DNA of 64,000 nt from Candidatus Paracaedibacteraceae bacterium (lineage in GTDB: Bacteria; Pseudomonadota; Alphaproteobacteria; Paracaedibacterales; CAIOTO01), in contig JAUYTZ010000009.1 in assembly GCA_030694965.1 (NCBI GenBank), forward strand, positions 130,427-194,426, in the 5' to 3' direction. The translations under genes and the position numbers were made by a program. Of this stretch, positions 1 through 8,621 are shown piece by piece. Position 1 is the stretch's first letter. Each line of letters begins with the position of its first letter. Below the pieces are notes generated by a model. That model did no database searches. It had not been told where the DNA came from and worked only from the letters and a program-made list of their open reading frames with translations.

Positions 1-1
1 G

Positions 2-118
2 AAAGAATCAGCAAGGCTTGGGTTTGAAAATGCCTATTGCGCGCCAACAACAACGCGCTATGTCGATGTTATTCCACAGAATGACGTGCGTTTTGTATTG
101 GATTTGATCAAAATATAA
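2..118 (+). CDS. radA: C-terminal end of a RadA/Sms-like DNA repair protein (partial)
   Basis: An open frame enters from the left edge and ends at TAA; about 38 residues are visible. They include ARLGFENAY, then a Pro, then VIPQNDVRFVLDLIK. This resembles the RadA C-terminal Lon-like domain, where a conserved LGF is followed by a P-rich turn and a final helix ending in a leucine-rich stretch. RadA is a RecA-like ATPase that processes recombination intermediates. The catalytic part lies outside the window, so the call rests on a short tail. It converges with umuC, 18 bp away. It could be another protein with a similar Rossmann-like tail. Confidence 0.45.
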   Translation, partial: KESARLGFENAYCAPTTTRYVDVIPQNDVRFVLDLIKI

Positions 119-136
119 ACAAAGCACGATGCTCAT

Positions 137-1447
137 TCATATTACAATTTTAAGCTCATCCCAGCGTGTTGTATATCTATTACTTCGTTTTCCTTGATGT
201 GGCACATGCTTGGGGTTAATACCACTTGATGCCCAAAAGACGGTATCTTTTCCTGTACGTTTGTTAATGATGTCAATAGCTTCATTTAAAGACCTTGATC
301 GTTTGTTTTTTTCCTTTGAGGATAAATCATTTGATGGGGTAAACAAAATCTTTTGTATGACTTGGCCTTCTTGCAATAAACCCATAGCATGTACGCCAGC
401 TGATTGAAATGAATGGCCTAATTGATATGCCTGGCTTAATGCTTTAATAGCACCTTTAATGAGTAGCTGTGTATCATTTGTTGGTGTATCAAATCCAGTA
501 ACACCAATGCCTTTAAAATAAGGAGAATTCCCAAAAGGACTGGTGCGGCAAAAAACTGAAATTGTAGGCGTGATTAATTTTTTCGCGCGTAATTGTTCGC
601 CAAGTCGTGTTGCATGTAATGATATTGCTTCCGCGATATCATTAAATTCTGTAAGTTTAACACCAAAGCTTCGAGTTACTTGGATGCTTTTTTTGTCGTC
701 TTCATCTGCATTGAAGGCAATACAAGAAGTGCCTTGAAGTTCACGCACGAGACGCTCTCCCATAATACCTATCATTTTACGTGCCCATCTCGGGTCTTTT
801 TGTGCAAGGTCAAAAGCTGTATAAAGCCCTATTTCTTTTAATTTTGGAGCAAGAGCGCGCCCTATACCCCAAACAGCTGATATGTCTGTTTGCTTTAATG
901 CACTTTCTATTTCATGAGGCGTTTGAATAGATTTGACAGAGGTTTGAGTCTTCTTTGCAATTCGATTTGCTATTTTTGTAAGTGTTTTTGTAGGTGCAAT
1001 GCCAATCGTTACGGGAATTCCTATACATTTAAAGATAGTTTTATGAATTGTTTGGGCAAAGTTTTCCTGATCAATATTGGGTATGGAAGATAAATCAAGA
1101 AAAGCTTCATCAATAGAAGAAATATCAATATTGGCTGTGAATGTTTGCAATACTTTCATCATGCGTGTGCTTAAGTCTGAATAGAGTTCAAAGTTGCATG
1201 ATAGCAATTGTATATCATGTTGTTTGACTAGATGTGAAAAAGTGTGGAGTGCGGCGCTCATCGCTATATTAAGAGCTTTTGCTTCATTGCTACGTGCAAT
1301 AGCACATCCATCGTTTCCAGATAATACAATAACAGGTTTATGGTTTAAGTATGGATTAAAAACACGCTCGCAACTTACAAAAAAGTTATTTCCATCAATA
1401 AGCGCAAACGTGGTTGGACGGTTAGCCGCGCAGACTGTGAATGACAT
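137..1447 (-). CDS. umuC: DNA polymerase V catalytic subunit UmuC (Y-family)
   Basis: Translesion DNA polymerase that works with processed UmuD on damaged template. The Y-family palm is clear: FALIDGNNFFVSCERVF near the N-terminus gives the first catalytic Asp, SSIDEAFLDLS carries the Asp-Glu pair, and VWGIGRALAPKL is the helix-hairpin-helix. The little-finger domain and C-terminal UmuC tail (NRYTTRWDEL) follow. Length is close to E. coli UmuC (422 aa). I place the start at 1447 (MSFTVCAANRP), which has GGGGTG about 9 nt upstream and overlaps umuD by 26 bp; a longer frame begins at 1483 but adds residues absent from the family. The overlap implies translational coupling to umuD. Confidence 0.93.
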   Translation of the reverse strand: MSFTVCAANRPTTFALIDGNNFFVSCERVFNPYLNHKPVIVLSGNDGCAIARSNEAKALNIAMSAALHTFSHLVKQHDIQLLSCNFELYSDLSTRMMKVLQTFTANIDISSIDEAFLDLSSIPNIDQENFAQTIHKTIFKCIGIPVTIGIAPTKTLTKIANRIAKKTQTSVKSIQTPHEIESALKQTDISAVWGIGRALAPKLKEIGLYTAFDLAQKDPRWARKMIGIMGERLVRELQGTSCIAFNADEDDKKSIQVTRSFGVKLTEFNDIAEAISLHATRLGEQLRAKKLITPTISVFCRTSPFGNSPYFKGIGVTGFDTPTNDTQLLIKGAIKALSQAYQLGHSFQSAGVHAMGLLQEGQVIQKILFTPSNDLSSKEKNKRSRSLNEAIDIINKRTGKDTVFWASSGINPKHVPHQGKRSNRYTTRWDELKIVI

Positions 1448-2075
1448 TGGTGACAACACCCCAAAGGCTAACAGACATTTCATCAGTTAATTCAATATTT
1501 GAGAACTCAGGATTTTCAGCTTTTAATATTGTTCTGCCATTATTAAAAATTAAACGTTTGACTGTTAAGTCGCCATTAACTGCTGCAATAACAATATCCT
1601 GGCTTTTTGCTGTTAATGATCGATCAACAACAAGCAGGTCTCCATCGTGTATGCCTGCTCCAAGCATGGACTCGCCTGATGTGCGTACAAAAAATGTTGC
1701 GGGTGCGTTTTGAACAAGATGTTTGTTAAGATCCATTGTAATGCTGAATGAATCATCTGCTGGCGATGGAAATCCTGCTGAAACAGTGCAATCGTAAAAA
1801 GGAATATCATATGAAATAGATGACGGTTCTGTATGCAGGACATGAAGTGGCTTAGTTTCTTTTTTTAAAAATGGACTTTGCGTTTGATTGCTTAGATGTT
1901 CAGTAGGTGGCGTGATGACAGAATCTTTGTTTGTTGTGTTTTTAATTTCAGCAAGCCATTCGGTTAATGGTTGTATGTAGCTTTTGGGTACGCGAATAGC
2001 TTGAGTTGGTTCTTTAAATTTGCCTGAATTTGGTTTTCGGCCGGCACCTATTCGTTTTCCACCGCGTGCTGTCAT
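1422..2075 (-). CDS. umuD: UmuD-like self-cleaving S24 peptidase with an extended N-terminus
   Basis: The C-terminal half is a standard UmuD/LexA-type S24 peptidase. VSAGFPSPADD holds the cleavage site (Ala-Gly), TSGESMLGAG carries the catalytic Ser, and NGDLTVKRL the catalytic Lys. At about 217 aa it is much longer than E. coli UmuD (139 aa). The extra N-terminus has GGKRIGAGRK, then EPTQAIRVPKSYI and a polar linker rich in Thr, Asn and Ser. GAGRK-type N-termini are known in long UmuD proteins of other bacteria and could bind DNA, which is inference. ATG at 2075 is preferred; a GTG lies four codons upstream at 2087. It heads the umuDC operon. Confidence 0.9.
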   Translation of the reverse strand: MTARGGKRIGAGRKPNSGKFKEPTQAIRVPKSYIQPLTEWLAEIKNTTNKDSVITPPTEHLSNQTQSPFLKKETKPLHVLHTEPSSISYDIPFYDCTVSAGFPSPADDSFSITMDLNKHLVQNAPATFFVRTSGESMLGAGIHDGDLLVVDRSLTAKSQDIVIAAVNGDLTVKRLIFNNGRTILKAENPEFSNIELTDEMSVSLWGVVTNVIHSLRG

Positions 2076-2099
2076 AAAAATGCTCACTTTTGATTAATG

Positions 2100-2114
2100 T
2101 ACCCTAATCTTACC
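2100..2114 (-). promoter_or_regulatory. Possible operator upstream of umuD: direct repeat GGTA-N7-GGTA
   Basis: Read on the minus strand, GGTA AGATTAG GGTA lies about 25 bp upstream of the umuD ATG. The spacing of two direct 4-mers by 7 bp matches the architecture of alphaproteobacterial LexA boxes (GAAC-N7-GAAC or GTTC-N7-GTTC), but the half-site sequence differs. No canonical SOS box was found between umuD and hup. It may be a private operator or a coincidence. Confidence 0.25.
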
Positions 2115-2282
2115 TTATGTATGAGCATGAAGTAAATAGTAATGCACGGGCAATTAGTGTGATTTGCGTGTCATTCAGTTCACATTTTTTAATTTTTTTT
2201 TTTAAACAAGCATAGAAGGGCTTGATTGCGGGTATTGTTTTGTTACAGGATAAGAAAGTTTAATTTTCCATAAGGATTTATC

Positions 2283-2567
2283 ATGTCTACACTTTCAAAA
2301 TCAGAATTAATTGCGCACATTACAAAAACAACGAAAATTTCATCAGCTGATGTTGATGCTGTTGTGACAACATTGCTTGATACTATAACAGAGACGCTAA
2401 AATCTGGCGGTGAAGTTAAATTCTTAGGATTTGGTTCTTTTGCTGTGCAATCGTCTGCTGCTAGAGAAGGTCGCAACCCACGCACTGGCGAAACTTTACA
2501 AATTAAAGCTTCAAAGCGCCCGGTTTTTAAAGCTGGTAAAAACTTTAAAGATGCTGTTAATGGGTAA
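2283..2567 (+). CDS. hup: DNA-binding protein HU (HU/IHF family)
   Basis: A 94-aa histone-like protein that bends and compacts DNA as a dimer. It shows the N-terminal helical dimerisation region (LSKSELIAHI), the core FLGFGSFAV strand, and the DNA-binding arm motif GRNPRTGETLQIKASKRPVF, followed by KAGKNFKDAVN. Length is typical. AAGGA lies 8-9 nt before the ATG. It is divergent from umuD and convergent with hisS. HU rather than IHF is favoured by the arm sequence and by its standing alone; IHF subunits cannot be fully excluded. Confidence 0.93.
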   Translation: MSTLSKSELIAHITKTTKISSADVDAVVTTLLDTITETLKSGGEVKFLGFGSFAVQSSAAREGRNPRTGETLQIKASKRPVFKAGKNFKDAVNG

Positions 2568-2580
2568 TAAATTTCTCATG

Positions 2581-2641
2581 CTGAACAAAAGATAAAAATG
2601 GTTGCTTAAATTGGCCTCATTTTCTCTCTTTTCTTGTTCAG
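2581..2641 (+). other. Long imperfect inverted repeat in the HU transcript trailer
   Basis: CTGAACAA at 2581 pairs with TTGTTCAG ending at 2641, with further A/T pairing inside. It starts 13 bp after the hup stop and precedes a second, stronger hairpin at 2651. It could be part of the 3' UTR or a small RNA. No coding potential was seen. Confidence 0.3.
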
Positions 2642-2650
2642 TGCTGTTAG

Positions 2651-2683
2651 CCTAAGGAAAACCTATTTATGGTTTTCCTTGGC
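2651..2683. terminator. Hairpin between convergent hup and hisS, without a U-tract
   Basis: AAGGAAAACC (2654-2663) and GGTTTTCCTT (2671-2680) form a perfect 10-bp stem with a 7-nt loop. It sits between two genes that point at each other, so it may help end both transcripts. Neither side is followed by a clear T-run, so intrinsic termination is uncertain; it may instead protect the RNA 3' end. Confidence 0.45.
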
Positions 2684-2731
2684 AATGGATTGCGTTTTGA
2701 CGATAAACATATTATTTATTATATAATATAT

Positions 2732-3988
2732 TTAATTTTGAACGTGACTAATAAGACTTTCAATATCAAGTAATAATTCTTTTTCAAAAGAATCTTCTTT
2801 GGCTTTTAAATCTTTTACTGTATATTTCCCTGTTTTAACTTCATCTTCCCCAATAATAACAGCGTAAAGCGCACCTTTTTTGACTGCAGCTTTGAGTCTT
2901 TTCCCAATATTGCTTTGTGTGAGTATTTCAGAAGATATGTTAGCTGTTCTTAAGTGTTGTGCTAGGATCATTGCTTCTTTTTCTTGTTCTTCGCTAAATG
3001 GAATGATACAAGCAATGGGTGTGGGAATTGTAATTTTGAGATCTGTTTTAAGCAATGCAAGTCGGTCTAAGCCGCATGCCCAACCAACAGCAGGCATAGA
3101 AGGTCCTCCCATTTGTTCCATTAAACCGTCATAACGTCCACCGCCAAGAAGTGTGTCTTGAGCGCCAAGATCGGCTGACTTGAATTCAAATACTGTGTGA
3201 CAATAATAATCCATACCGCGTACAAGGTTTTCATCAATGTGGTATTTTATACCTAATGCTTTAAGTGCAAGGCAAATCTTTTCAAAAAATTCAGATGATG
3301 ACGTGTTAAGGTAGGCGTTTAATTTTGGAGCTTTTACACATAATGCTTTATCGTCTGGATCTTTTGAATCAAGGATGCGAAGTGGGTTTTTTTCAAGGCG
3401 AATGCGACTGTCTTCTGAGAGTTTTTCTTTATGTTGTTCAAAGTATGCAATAAGTGCTGTTCTATAGTTTAAACGGCTTTCCATATCACCAAGAGTGTTG
3501 AGATGCAAAACGCTATTTTTCACACCAATACGAGACAGAAAGTCATGAGCCATTGAAATGACTTCAACATCGGCATGGTAGGTTGTAATGCCAACGCATT
3601 CAATGCTTATTTGATAAAACTGACGATAACGTCCTTTTTGTGGACGCTCATAACGAAACATTGGGCCTTGCAAAATGCGACGTTGCGGTAATGTTTGTGT
3701 AAGGCCTTCAGACATGATTGCACGAACAACGGGGGCTGTTCCTTCTGGACGAAGCGTAATCGATTCTCCACCACGATCATTGAACGTATACATTTCTTTG
3801 CCTACAATATCTGAGGTTTCACCAAGTGGTTTTGTAAAGACAGATGTGTATTCAAAAATAGGCGTTTCAATAGGGGCGTACCCATATAAGGTTGCTGTTT
3901 CATCAGCAATACTTTGAATCGCTTTATAGTGCAAAAGTCGTAAATCAAGTAAATCACGTGTGCCACGAACAGGTTGTAATTTTGTCAT
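2732..3988 (-). CDS. hisS: Histidyl-tRNA synthetase
   Basis: Class II aminoacyl-tRNA synthetase charging tRNA-His. The order is canonical: LQPVRGTRDLL near the N-terminus, motif 1 around the PIETPIFEYT stretch, motif 2 at FRYERPQKGRYRQFYQ, the HisRS-specific LVRGMDYYCHTVFEF, and motif 3 at AVGWACGLDRLALL. A C-terminal anticodon-binding domain follows (IGKRLKAAVKKGALYAVIIGEDEV). The length of 418 aa is normal. ATG at 3988 is the natural start. Its promoter must lie in the short divergent gap shared with pgeF. Confidence 0.97.
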   Translation of the reverse strand: MTKLQPVRGTRDLLDLRLLHYKAIQSIADETATLYGYAPIETPIFEYTSVFTKPLGETSDIVGKEMYTFNDRGGESITLRPEGTAPVVRAIMSEGLTQTLPQRRILQGPMFRYERPQKGRYRQFYQISIECVGITTYHADVEVISMAHDFLSRIGVKNSVLHLNTLGDMESRLNYRTALIAYFEQHKEKLSEDSRIRLEKNPLRILDSKDPDDKALCVKAPKLNAYLNTSSSEFFEKICLALKALGIKYHIDENLVRGMDYYCHTVFEFKSADLGAQDTLLGGGRYDGLMEQMGGPSMPAVGWACGLDRLALLKTDLKITIPTPIACIIPFSEEQEKEAMILAQHLRTANISSEILTQSNIGKRLKAAVKKGALYAVIIGEDEVKTGKYTVKDLKAKEDSFEKELLLDIESLISHVQN

Positions 3989-4061
3989 TTGAATATGTTT
4001 TATAATAAATTATTTTATTGTATCCTACATGAAAAGCTTCTTTAACAGCAAGGTTGACGTT

Positions 4062-4844
4062 ATGCCTCCTCATCTAAAAGCCTCCAATTTAAATGATATC
4101 CCGTGGTTAAAACATGGATTTTTTGGACGAAAAGGCGGAGTTAGTGAAGGTGAATTTGAAAGCTTAAATATTTCATTGCAAAAAGGTGATTTGCCTCAAA
4201 ATGTATTGAAAAATAAGCAGTTTATGGCAAGTGCTTTACTGATGGAATCTGCACCTGTTGTACTTGCATATCAAAAACATACAAATATAGTAAAAGTGAT
4301 TGATGCACCTTTTGGTGAAGATATTCCTATAGCAGACGCGTTGGTTACAAGACAAAAAAATCTATTGATAGGCGTTCAAACTGCTGATTGTGTGCCTGTT
4401 ATTTTTGTAGATCCTTTTACAAAAATAATTGCTGCTGCACATGCTGGATGGAAAGGGCTAGCCGATGGAATTTTACAAAATACCATTAATGTTATGCTTG
4501 AAATGGGTGCTAATAAAAAAAATATTAAAACAGCCATAGGTCCTTGCATTTGGTCTGAAAGCTATGAAGTAGGCTCTGACGTAGTTGATTCATTTCCTCA
4601 ATTTTCTGATTTATTCAAGTTATGGGAATTACCCTCTTGTGCCGAAAAAGAGAAAAAAACTTATTCATTTGATTTACCCATGGCTGTTTATCGTACGCTT
4701 CAAAGTAGTGAAATTTCCTGCATAGATGCATCTTCTGTGAACACTTACGCGCAAGAAGATGATTACTTTAGCTTTAGAAGATCAACACATAAAAGACACG
4801 AACGCTTTGGTGGGCAAGCTTCTTTAATAGGAATAATAAAGTGA
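4062..4844 (+). CDS. pgeF: PgeF/YfiH-family multicopper-oxidase-like (laccase domain) protein
   Basis: A cytoplasmic enzyme of the DUF152 family, variously described as a laccase-like oxidase, a purine nucleoside phosphorylase, and a peptidoglycan editing factor. Metal-site motifs are visible: HGFFGRKGGVS at the N-terminus, GVQTADCVPVIF with the Cys ligand, AAAHAGWKGL with a His ligand, and AIGPCIWSESYEVG. FSFRRSTHKRHERFGGQAS is the usual C-terminal signature. I start at 4062 because AAGG lies 9 nt upstream; the frame stays open back to an ATG at 4029 with no ribosome site. The exact activity here is not determined by sequence. Confidence 0.88.
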   Translation: MPPHLKASNLNDIPWLKHGFFGRKGGVSEGEFESLNISLQKGDLPQNVLKNKQFMASALLMESAPVVLAYQKHTNIVKVIDAPFGEDIPIADALVTRQKNLLIGVQTADCVPVIFVDPFTKIIAAAHAGWKGLADGILQNTINVMLEMGANKKNIKTAIGPCIWSESYEVGSDVVDSFPQFSDLFKLWELPSCAEKEKKTYSFDLPMAVYRTLQSSEISCIDASSVNTYAQEDDYFSFRRSTHKRHERFGGQASLIGIIK

Positions 4845-4897
4845 TTTTCTAAAATTAGTGATTTTCTGCTTTCTAGATAGATGAATGCTTGCTATCG

Positions 4898-4912
4898 TTA
4901 ATATGCAGTTAA
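4898..4912 (+). promoter_or_regulatory. CtrA-like box upstream of cckA
   Basis: TTAA TATGCAG TTAA fits the alphaproteobacterial CtrA consensus TTAA-N7-TTAA. It lies 27 bp before the cckA ATG. CckA feeds phosphate to CtrA, so feedback would be sensible. In AT-rich DNA this pattern arises often by chance, so the call is weak. Confidence 0.3.
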
Positions 4913-4938
4913 TAATAAAAAAAATTGATTAAAAGTTT

Positions 4939-7374
4939 ATGGATACAAAAATTAAAAACACAACGTTATTTATACTAATTTTTATTTGGGTTCTTATTTT
5001 GAGCGCAGTTACATATAGTGCGAATAACTCTACTCAATTAGAAATTCTTCATTGGGGTATTGTTGCTGCAATCACCATTTTTGGCGTCTCCTTTTTAGGT
5101 CTAACATTTAGAGATCGTCGTTTTCTTAAATTTTTATCGCAGCATGTGCAGTTAACGCGTGCAATAGCAAATGCTCTTGGGTATCACCACGAAATTGTTG
5201 TCTTTGACGAAGATGGCCAAACAATTTTAACAACGCATCCTCATGCATATCCTAGTAAGCGTGAATTTTTAAGAAAAATTATGCTTCGCTTATCCCCAAC
5301 TGCAGAGGCTTCTCAATTTAAAATGTGGGTTGACGACTGCCAGCCTGGTGTCTGTTTGCTTGTTGGTGGTGGTGATGGGCTTGGGCAGCAAAAGCGCTGG
5401 TGGTTGTCACATGTGTCTCCACTTGATCATTTGCAAATGAATGGCAAACATTATGTCCTGGTTGCACTTACAGATGTGACTGAATATTTTGATGGGTATG
5501 ATCAAACAAGAAACAACTACAAGCAGCTTGAAAATTTTGTAGATACAATTCCATTTGGCCTTGTTTATCTAAATAAAACACAGCATCTTGTGGGGCTAAA
5601 CGAAACATTAACAAAGTGGCTTGGTCAATCGAAAGAACGTGTATTAGGGCAACCTTTAAGTGATTTTATTGATTTTCAAAAAGGCGGAGCAGCTAGCACT
5701 GGTTTAGTTACCGTCAAGCCAAATAAAAAGCAAGTGTTTAAAGCACTTTGGTTTCCGCCCGTTAGTGAGAATGGGAAAATTTCTGCTGGATTGCTATGTA
5801 AACTTGATCCGTCAACAAAATTTGAACATATGGAAGACGATAATGCTTCAACACAAGAATGTTTTTTATATGCACCAATTCCATCTGTTATTTTAGAATC
5901 AACGGGTGTTATATCTGCATTAAATTTTGCATTTGAAGAGCTTATAACGGACATCAGTTCAATTGATGGTACATCACTAAAAGTAGGCGATAATTTTTAC
6001 GACATAATTGAATCTGCACAAGTTGATGAAATAGTTCGAAAGCTTAATTGTTCAAGGGAAACTGATGGTGATGTTGTTCCATTTGATATTCGTTTTAAGG
6101 GCGGAAAAATGCATTCAACCGCTTACGTGCGTGTAATTAAAGATTCTATTGTTGTCACTAATGATTCACCTCTTATTGTTCAATTTATTGATACATCAGA
6201 GCAAAAACGTCTTGAGCAACAATTTATTCAATCGCAGAAAATGCAAGCAGTTGGACAATTAGCTGGCGGTATTGCACATGACTTTAATAATCTTTTGACA
6301 GCTATGATTGGTTTTTGCGATTTATTGTTACAGCGATATATGCCAAATGATCCTTCTTATACGGATATCGTTCAAATTAAGCAAAATGCGAATCGCGCAG
6401 CAAATTTAGTACGGCAATTATTGGCATTTTCACGTCAGCAAAATTTACAGCCTAAAGTGCTTAATATCACAGATACACTTGCTGAATTAACTGCTTTGCT
6501 TCGTCGTTTAATTGGTGCACGCATAGACTTACAAATGGTGCATGGGCGCGATTTGTGGCCTATCATGGTCGATGCAAGCCAGCTTGAGCAAGTCATTATT
6601 AACCTTGCTGTAAATGCACGAGATGCCATGGTTGAAGGTGGAAAACTTATTATTAGAACAAGTCAGCACACTAACAAATCGTCCAGACAGTTAGGACATG
6701 ATGCAATGCCTGTAGGTGATTATGTTTTGATCGAGGTAATTGATTCTGGTCATGGGATTGATCCTGAAACGATTGAGCATATTTTTGAACCATTTTTTTC
6801 AACAAAAGAAGTGGGTGCAGGAACTGGGCTTGGATTATCAACTGTTTACGGAATCGTAAAACAAACTGGCGGTTTTGTTGGTGTTGATAGTGAACTTAAT
6901 AAAGGGACATCCTTTAAAATTTATCTACCACGCTACACGGGTGTAGAAGTAATTCTTGCACCAATCGTAGAAGCACCTGCTGGTGATTTGACGGGAAATG
7001 AAACTATTATGCTTGTAGAAGACGAAGATGCTGTGCGTCTGTTTAGCGCACGTGCATTGCGTGATAAGGGATATACGATTATTGAAGCAGAGAATGGAAA
7101 TAAGGCATTAGAACTTGTTGAGCAAGGCGAAAAATTTGATTTGCTTGTAACCGACGTTGTTATGCCTCATATGGATGGTCCAACGCTTTGTAAAAAAATT
7201 AGAGATATTTATCCTGAGATGAAAACTATTTTTATATCAGGATACACAGAAGATACATTTAGAAAAAATTTAGGCCACAATGCAGATATTCATTTTTTGC
7301 AAAAGCCATTTACATTGAAAGATCTAGCACAAAAAGTGAAGGATGTTCTTAGAGCAAGCGATAAAGCTGCCTAG
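4939..7374 (+). CDS. cckA: Hybrid sensor histidine kinase CckA
   Basis: Cell-cycle kinase that in alphaproteobacteria phosphorylates ChpT, and through it CtrA and CpdR. Residues 8-60 hold two membrane segments split by a short loop. PAS-like regions fill roughly 150-430. The dimerisation/phosphoacceptor box is LAGGIAHDFNNLLTA with His447. The HATPase shows the N box (INLAVNARDAM), G1 (EVIDSGHGIDP) and GTGLGLSTVYGIVKQTGG. A receiver domain ends the protein (MLVEDEDAVRL, phospho-acceptor Asp739 in VTDVVMPHMDG, Lys in LQKPFT). Domain order, two short N-terminal helices and the fused receiver match CckA rather than a generic hybrid kinase. Confidence 0.93.
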   Translation: MDTKIKNTTLFILIFIWVLILSAVTYSANNSTQLEILHWGIVAAITIFGVSFLGLTFRDRRFLKFLSQHVQLTRAIANALGYHHEIVVFDEDGQTILTTHPHAYPSKREFLRKIMLRLSPTAEASQFKMWVDDCQPGVCLLVGGGDGLGQQKRWWLSHVSPLDHLQMNGKHYVLVALTDVTEYFDGYDQTRNNYKQLENFVDTIPFGLVYLNKTQHLVGLNETLTKWLGQSKERVLGQPLSDFIDFQKGGAASTGLVTVKPNKKQVFKALWFPPVSENGKISAGLLCKLDPSTKFEHMEDDNASTQECFLYAPIPSVILESTGVISALNFAFEELITDISSIDGTSLKVGDNFYDIIESAQVDEIVRKLNCSRETDGDVVPFDIRFKGGKMHSTAYVRVIKDSIVVTNDSPLIVQFIDTSEQKRLEQQFIQSQKMQAVGQLAGGIAHDFNNLLTAMIGFCDLLLQRYMPNDPSYTDIVQIKQNANRAANLVRQLLAFSRQQNLQPKVLNITDTLAELTALLRRLIGARIDLQMVHGRDLWPIMVDASQLEQVIINLAVNARDAMVEGGKLIIRTSQHTNKSSRQLGHDAMPVGDYVLIEVIDSGHGIDPETIEHIFEPFFSTKEVGAGTGLGLSTVYGIVKQTGGFVGVDSELNKGTSFKIYLPRYTGVEVILAPIVEAPAGDLTGNETIMLVEDEDAVRLFSARALRDKGYTIIEAENGNKALELVEQGEKFDLLVTDVVMPHMDGPTLCKKIRDIYPEMKTIFISGYTEDTFRKNLGHNADIHFLQKPFTLKDLAQKVKDVLRASDKAA

Positions 7375-7377
7375 AAT

Positions 7378-8319
7378 TTATATTTTTTTAATTAATATAG
7401 GTAAAATGCGATCGAGTTCTTTTAGTGGCTTAAATTTTTCAGGCCATTTTTTTCTTGCAAAAACTGCATGTTGAGCCTTTATTATAGCTTTATAAAAACG
7501 ATCAAAGCGTTTGTTACAAATAGGAAGTTGCCAAATTTCAACGGGTTTCCCAAGATAACAGGCTTCTGAAATCATGCTGATTGAATCGCTTGTAACAAGA
7601 ATTTCATTCGCTGCCCCTATATAGGAAAAGTAAGGGTTCTCGCCTGTGTTGTCCCAAATAGTAGAATCAATGTGAGCTAACTCACGTCTTAGTATGTCAA
7701 CACCAAACATAGGTGTTCGGCGTGAGGGGGAAATTAAAATTTTTGTGTGGGATTTGCTTGCTGCTTTTTCTTTTAAATAAGTAGAAATTTCAATAAAGTC
7801 TTTTTCTTGAAAGGTGTAATGTTTGCTATTTCCACCTAAAAGAACTGTGATTATATTGTGGTCTTTAAAAGGCTTTGTGGTAAAAGATGCACTATTATGA
7901 GGATGTAATGATCCTAACGTTTCAATAACATTTGTATGCTCTCCAATACCGTCATGTTGCGGCGGGATAATAACCTTAAAATAATTAAGTGGGCAGCGCG
8001 GATTTAGAAGCGCAATAGTTGGTATGTGTTTTGCAACCGGTGATGCAAGTAAAAATGCTTGTCTGCCTGCTGCAATGATAAGAGATGGTTGTTTTTTGAT
8101 GTTTGTAGGTAGTAGTGCTATTGGCCAATGGCGTGTTAAGCGTGGAGTCAGAACTTTAAACCAAAAAGGAAGATTAACATCTATATAAATAAGTTCGGCA
8201 TCAAAATGGTTTGCTAAAGGCTTTGCAAGCGCCTCACATTGACGAAGTGTACCAATTTTGCCTTTATCACACAGAATAAGAATGATCTTTTTCTGCTTTG
8301 TAAAAATTTTATTGTGCAC
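7378..8319 (-). CDS. ELM1-like GT-B fold protein (mitochondrial fission ELM1 family)
   Basis: Cytoplasmic protein of the ELM1/DUF1022 family, common in alphaproteobacteria and shared with plant mitochondrial fission factor ELM1. Visible family marks are LCDKGKIGTLRQCEALAKPL near the start, PSLIIAAGRQ, a central VLLGGNSKHY, ILISPSRRTP, and VTSDSISMISEACYLGKPVE near the C-terminus, which resembles a nucleotide-sugar binding GT-B half. The bacterial role is unclear. GTG at 8319 gives an 11-bp overlap with the upstream NDUFS4-like gene; the frame remains open to 8376, but that would overlap by 68 bp. It converges with cckA at 3 bp. Confidence 0.82.
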   Translation of the reverse strand: MHNKIFTKQKKIILILCDKGKIGTLRQCEALAKPLANHFDAELIYIDVNLPFWFKVLTPRLTRHWPIALLPTNIKKQPSLIIAAGRQAFLLASPVAKHIPTIALLNPRCPLNYFKVIIPPQHDGIGEHTNVIETLGSLHPHNSASFTTKPFKDHNIITVLLGGNSKHYTFQEKDFIEISTYLKEKAASKSHTKILISPSRRTPMFGVDILRRELAHIDSTIWDNTGENPYFSYIGAANEILVTSDSISMISEACYLGKPVEIWQLPICNKRFDRFYKAIIKAQHAVFARKKWPEKFKPLKELDRILPILIKKI

Positions 8320-8599
8320 GCCTAAAATTTTCTGCGTAGGTACGTCTTCGTGGAGATGCGATGTGCGCTGCGTCAATCGAATATTTTAAGTTATGACTAT
8401 CAGCGAAGGTACGTGCCGATATAAGCGAGTCAAAAGTGATTTTAATCTGTCGAAGTGTATCTGATGTTGCATTCCAGGCTGTTTCTAGATCCCTAATGCT
8501 ACCTGGGTTACTTTCGACGTCAAGGACCCATCCGGCTTGTCTGGCTCTACCTGATTGTGTAGGGGATTTTTTTGTTGGGTATATTTTTGCATAAATCAT
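8309..8599 (-). CDS. NDUFS4-like accessory subunit of NADH:ubiquinone oxidoreductase
   Basis: A 96-aa protein of the 'ETC complex I subunit conserved region' family, orthologous to mitochondrial NDUFS4, an accessory subunit stabilising the N-module of complex I. It starts MIYAKIYPTKKSPTQSGRA and carries the family core GWVLDVES..., and ends RRTYAENFRRAQ. AAAGG lies 8 nt before the ATG. A longer frame runs back through tRNA-Pro and is not real. It sits between tRNA-Pro and the ELM1-like gene, all on the same strand. Confidence 0.85.
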   Translation of the reverse strand: MIYAKIYPTKKSPTQSGRARQAGWVLDVESNPGSIRDLETAWNATSDTLRQIKITFDSLISARTFADSHNLKYSIDAAHIASPRRRTYAENFRRAQ

Positions 8600-8621
8600 T
8601 TTTATGACCTTTAAATATAAG

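Noticed and set aside
2088-2282. Canonical SOS box (GAAC-N7-GAAC, GTTC-N7-GTTC or CTGT-N8-ACAG) for umuDC.
   Set aside because: Only a single GTTC half-site near 2177 was found, with no partner at the right spacing.
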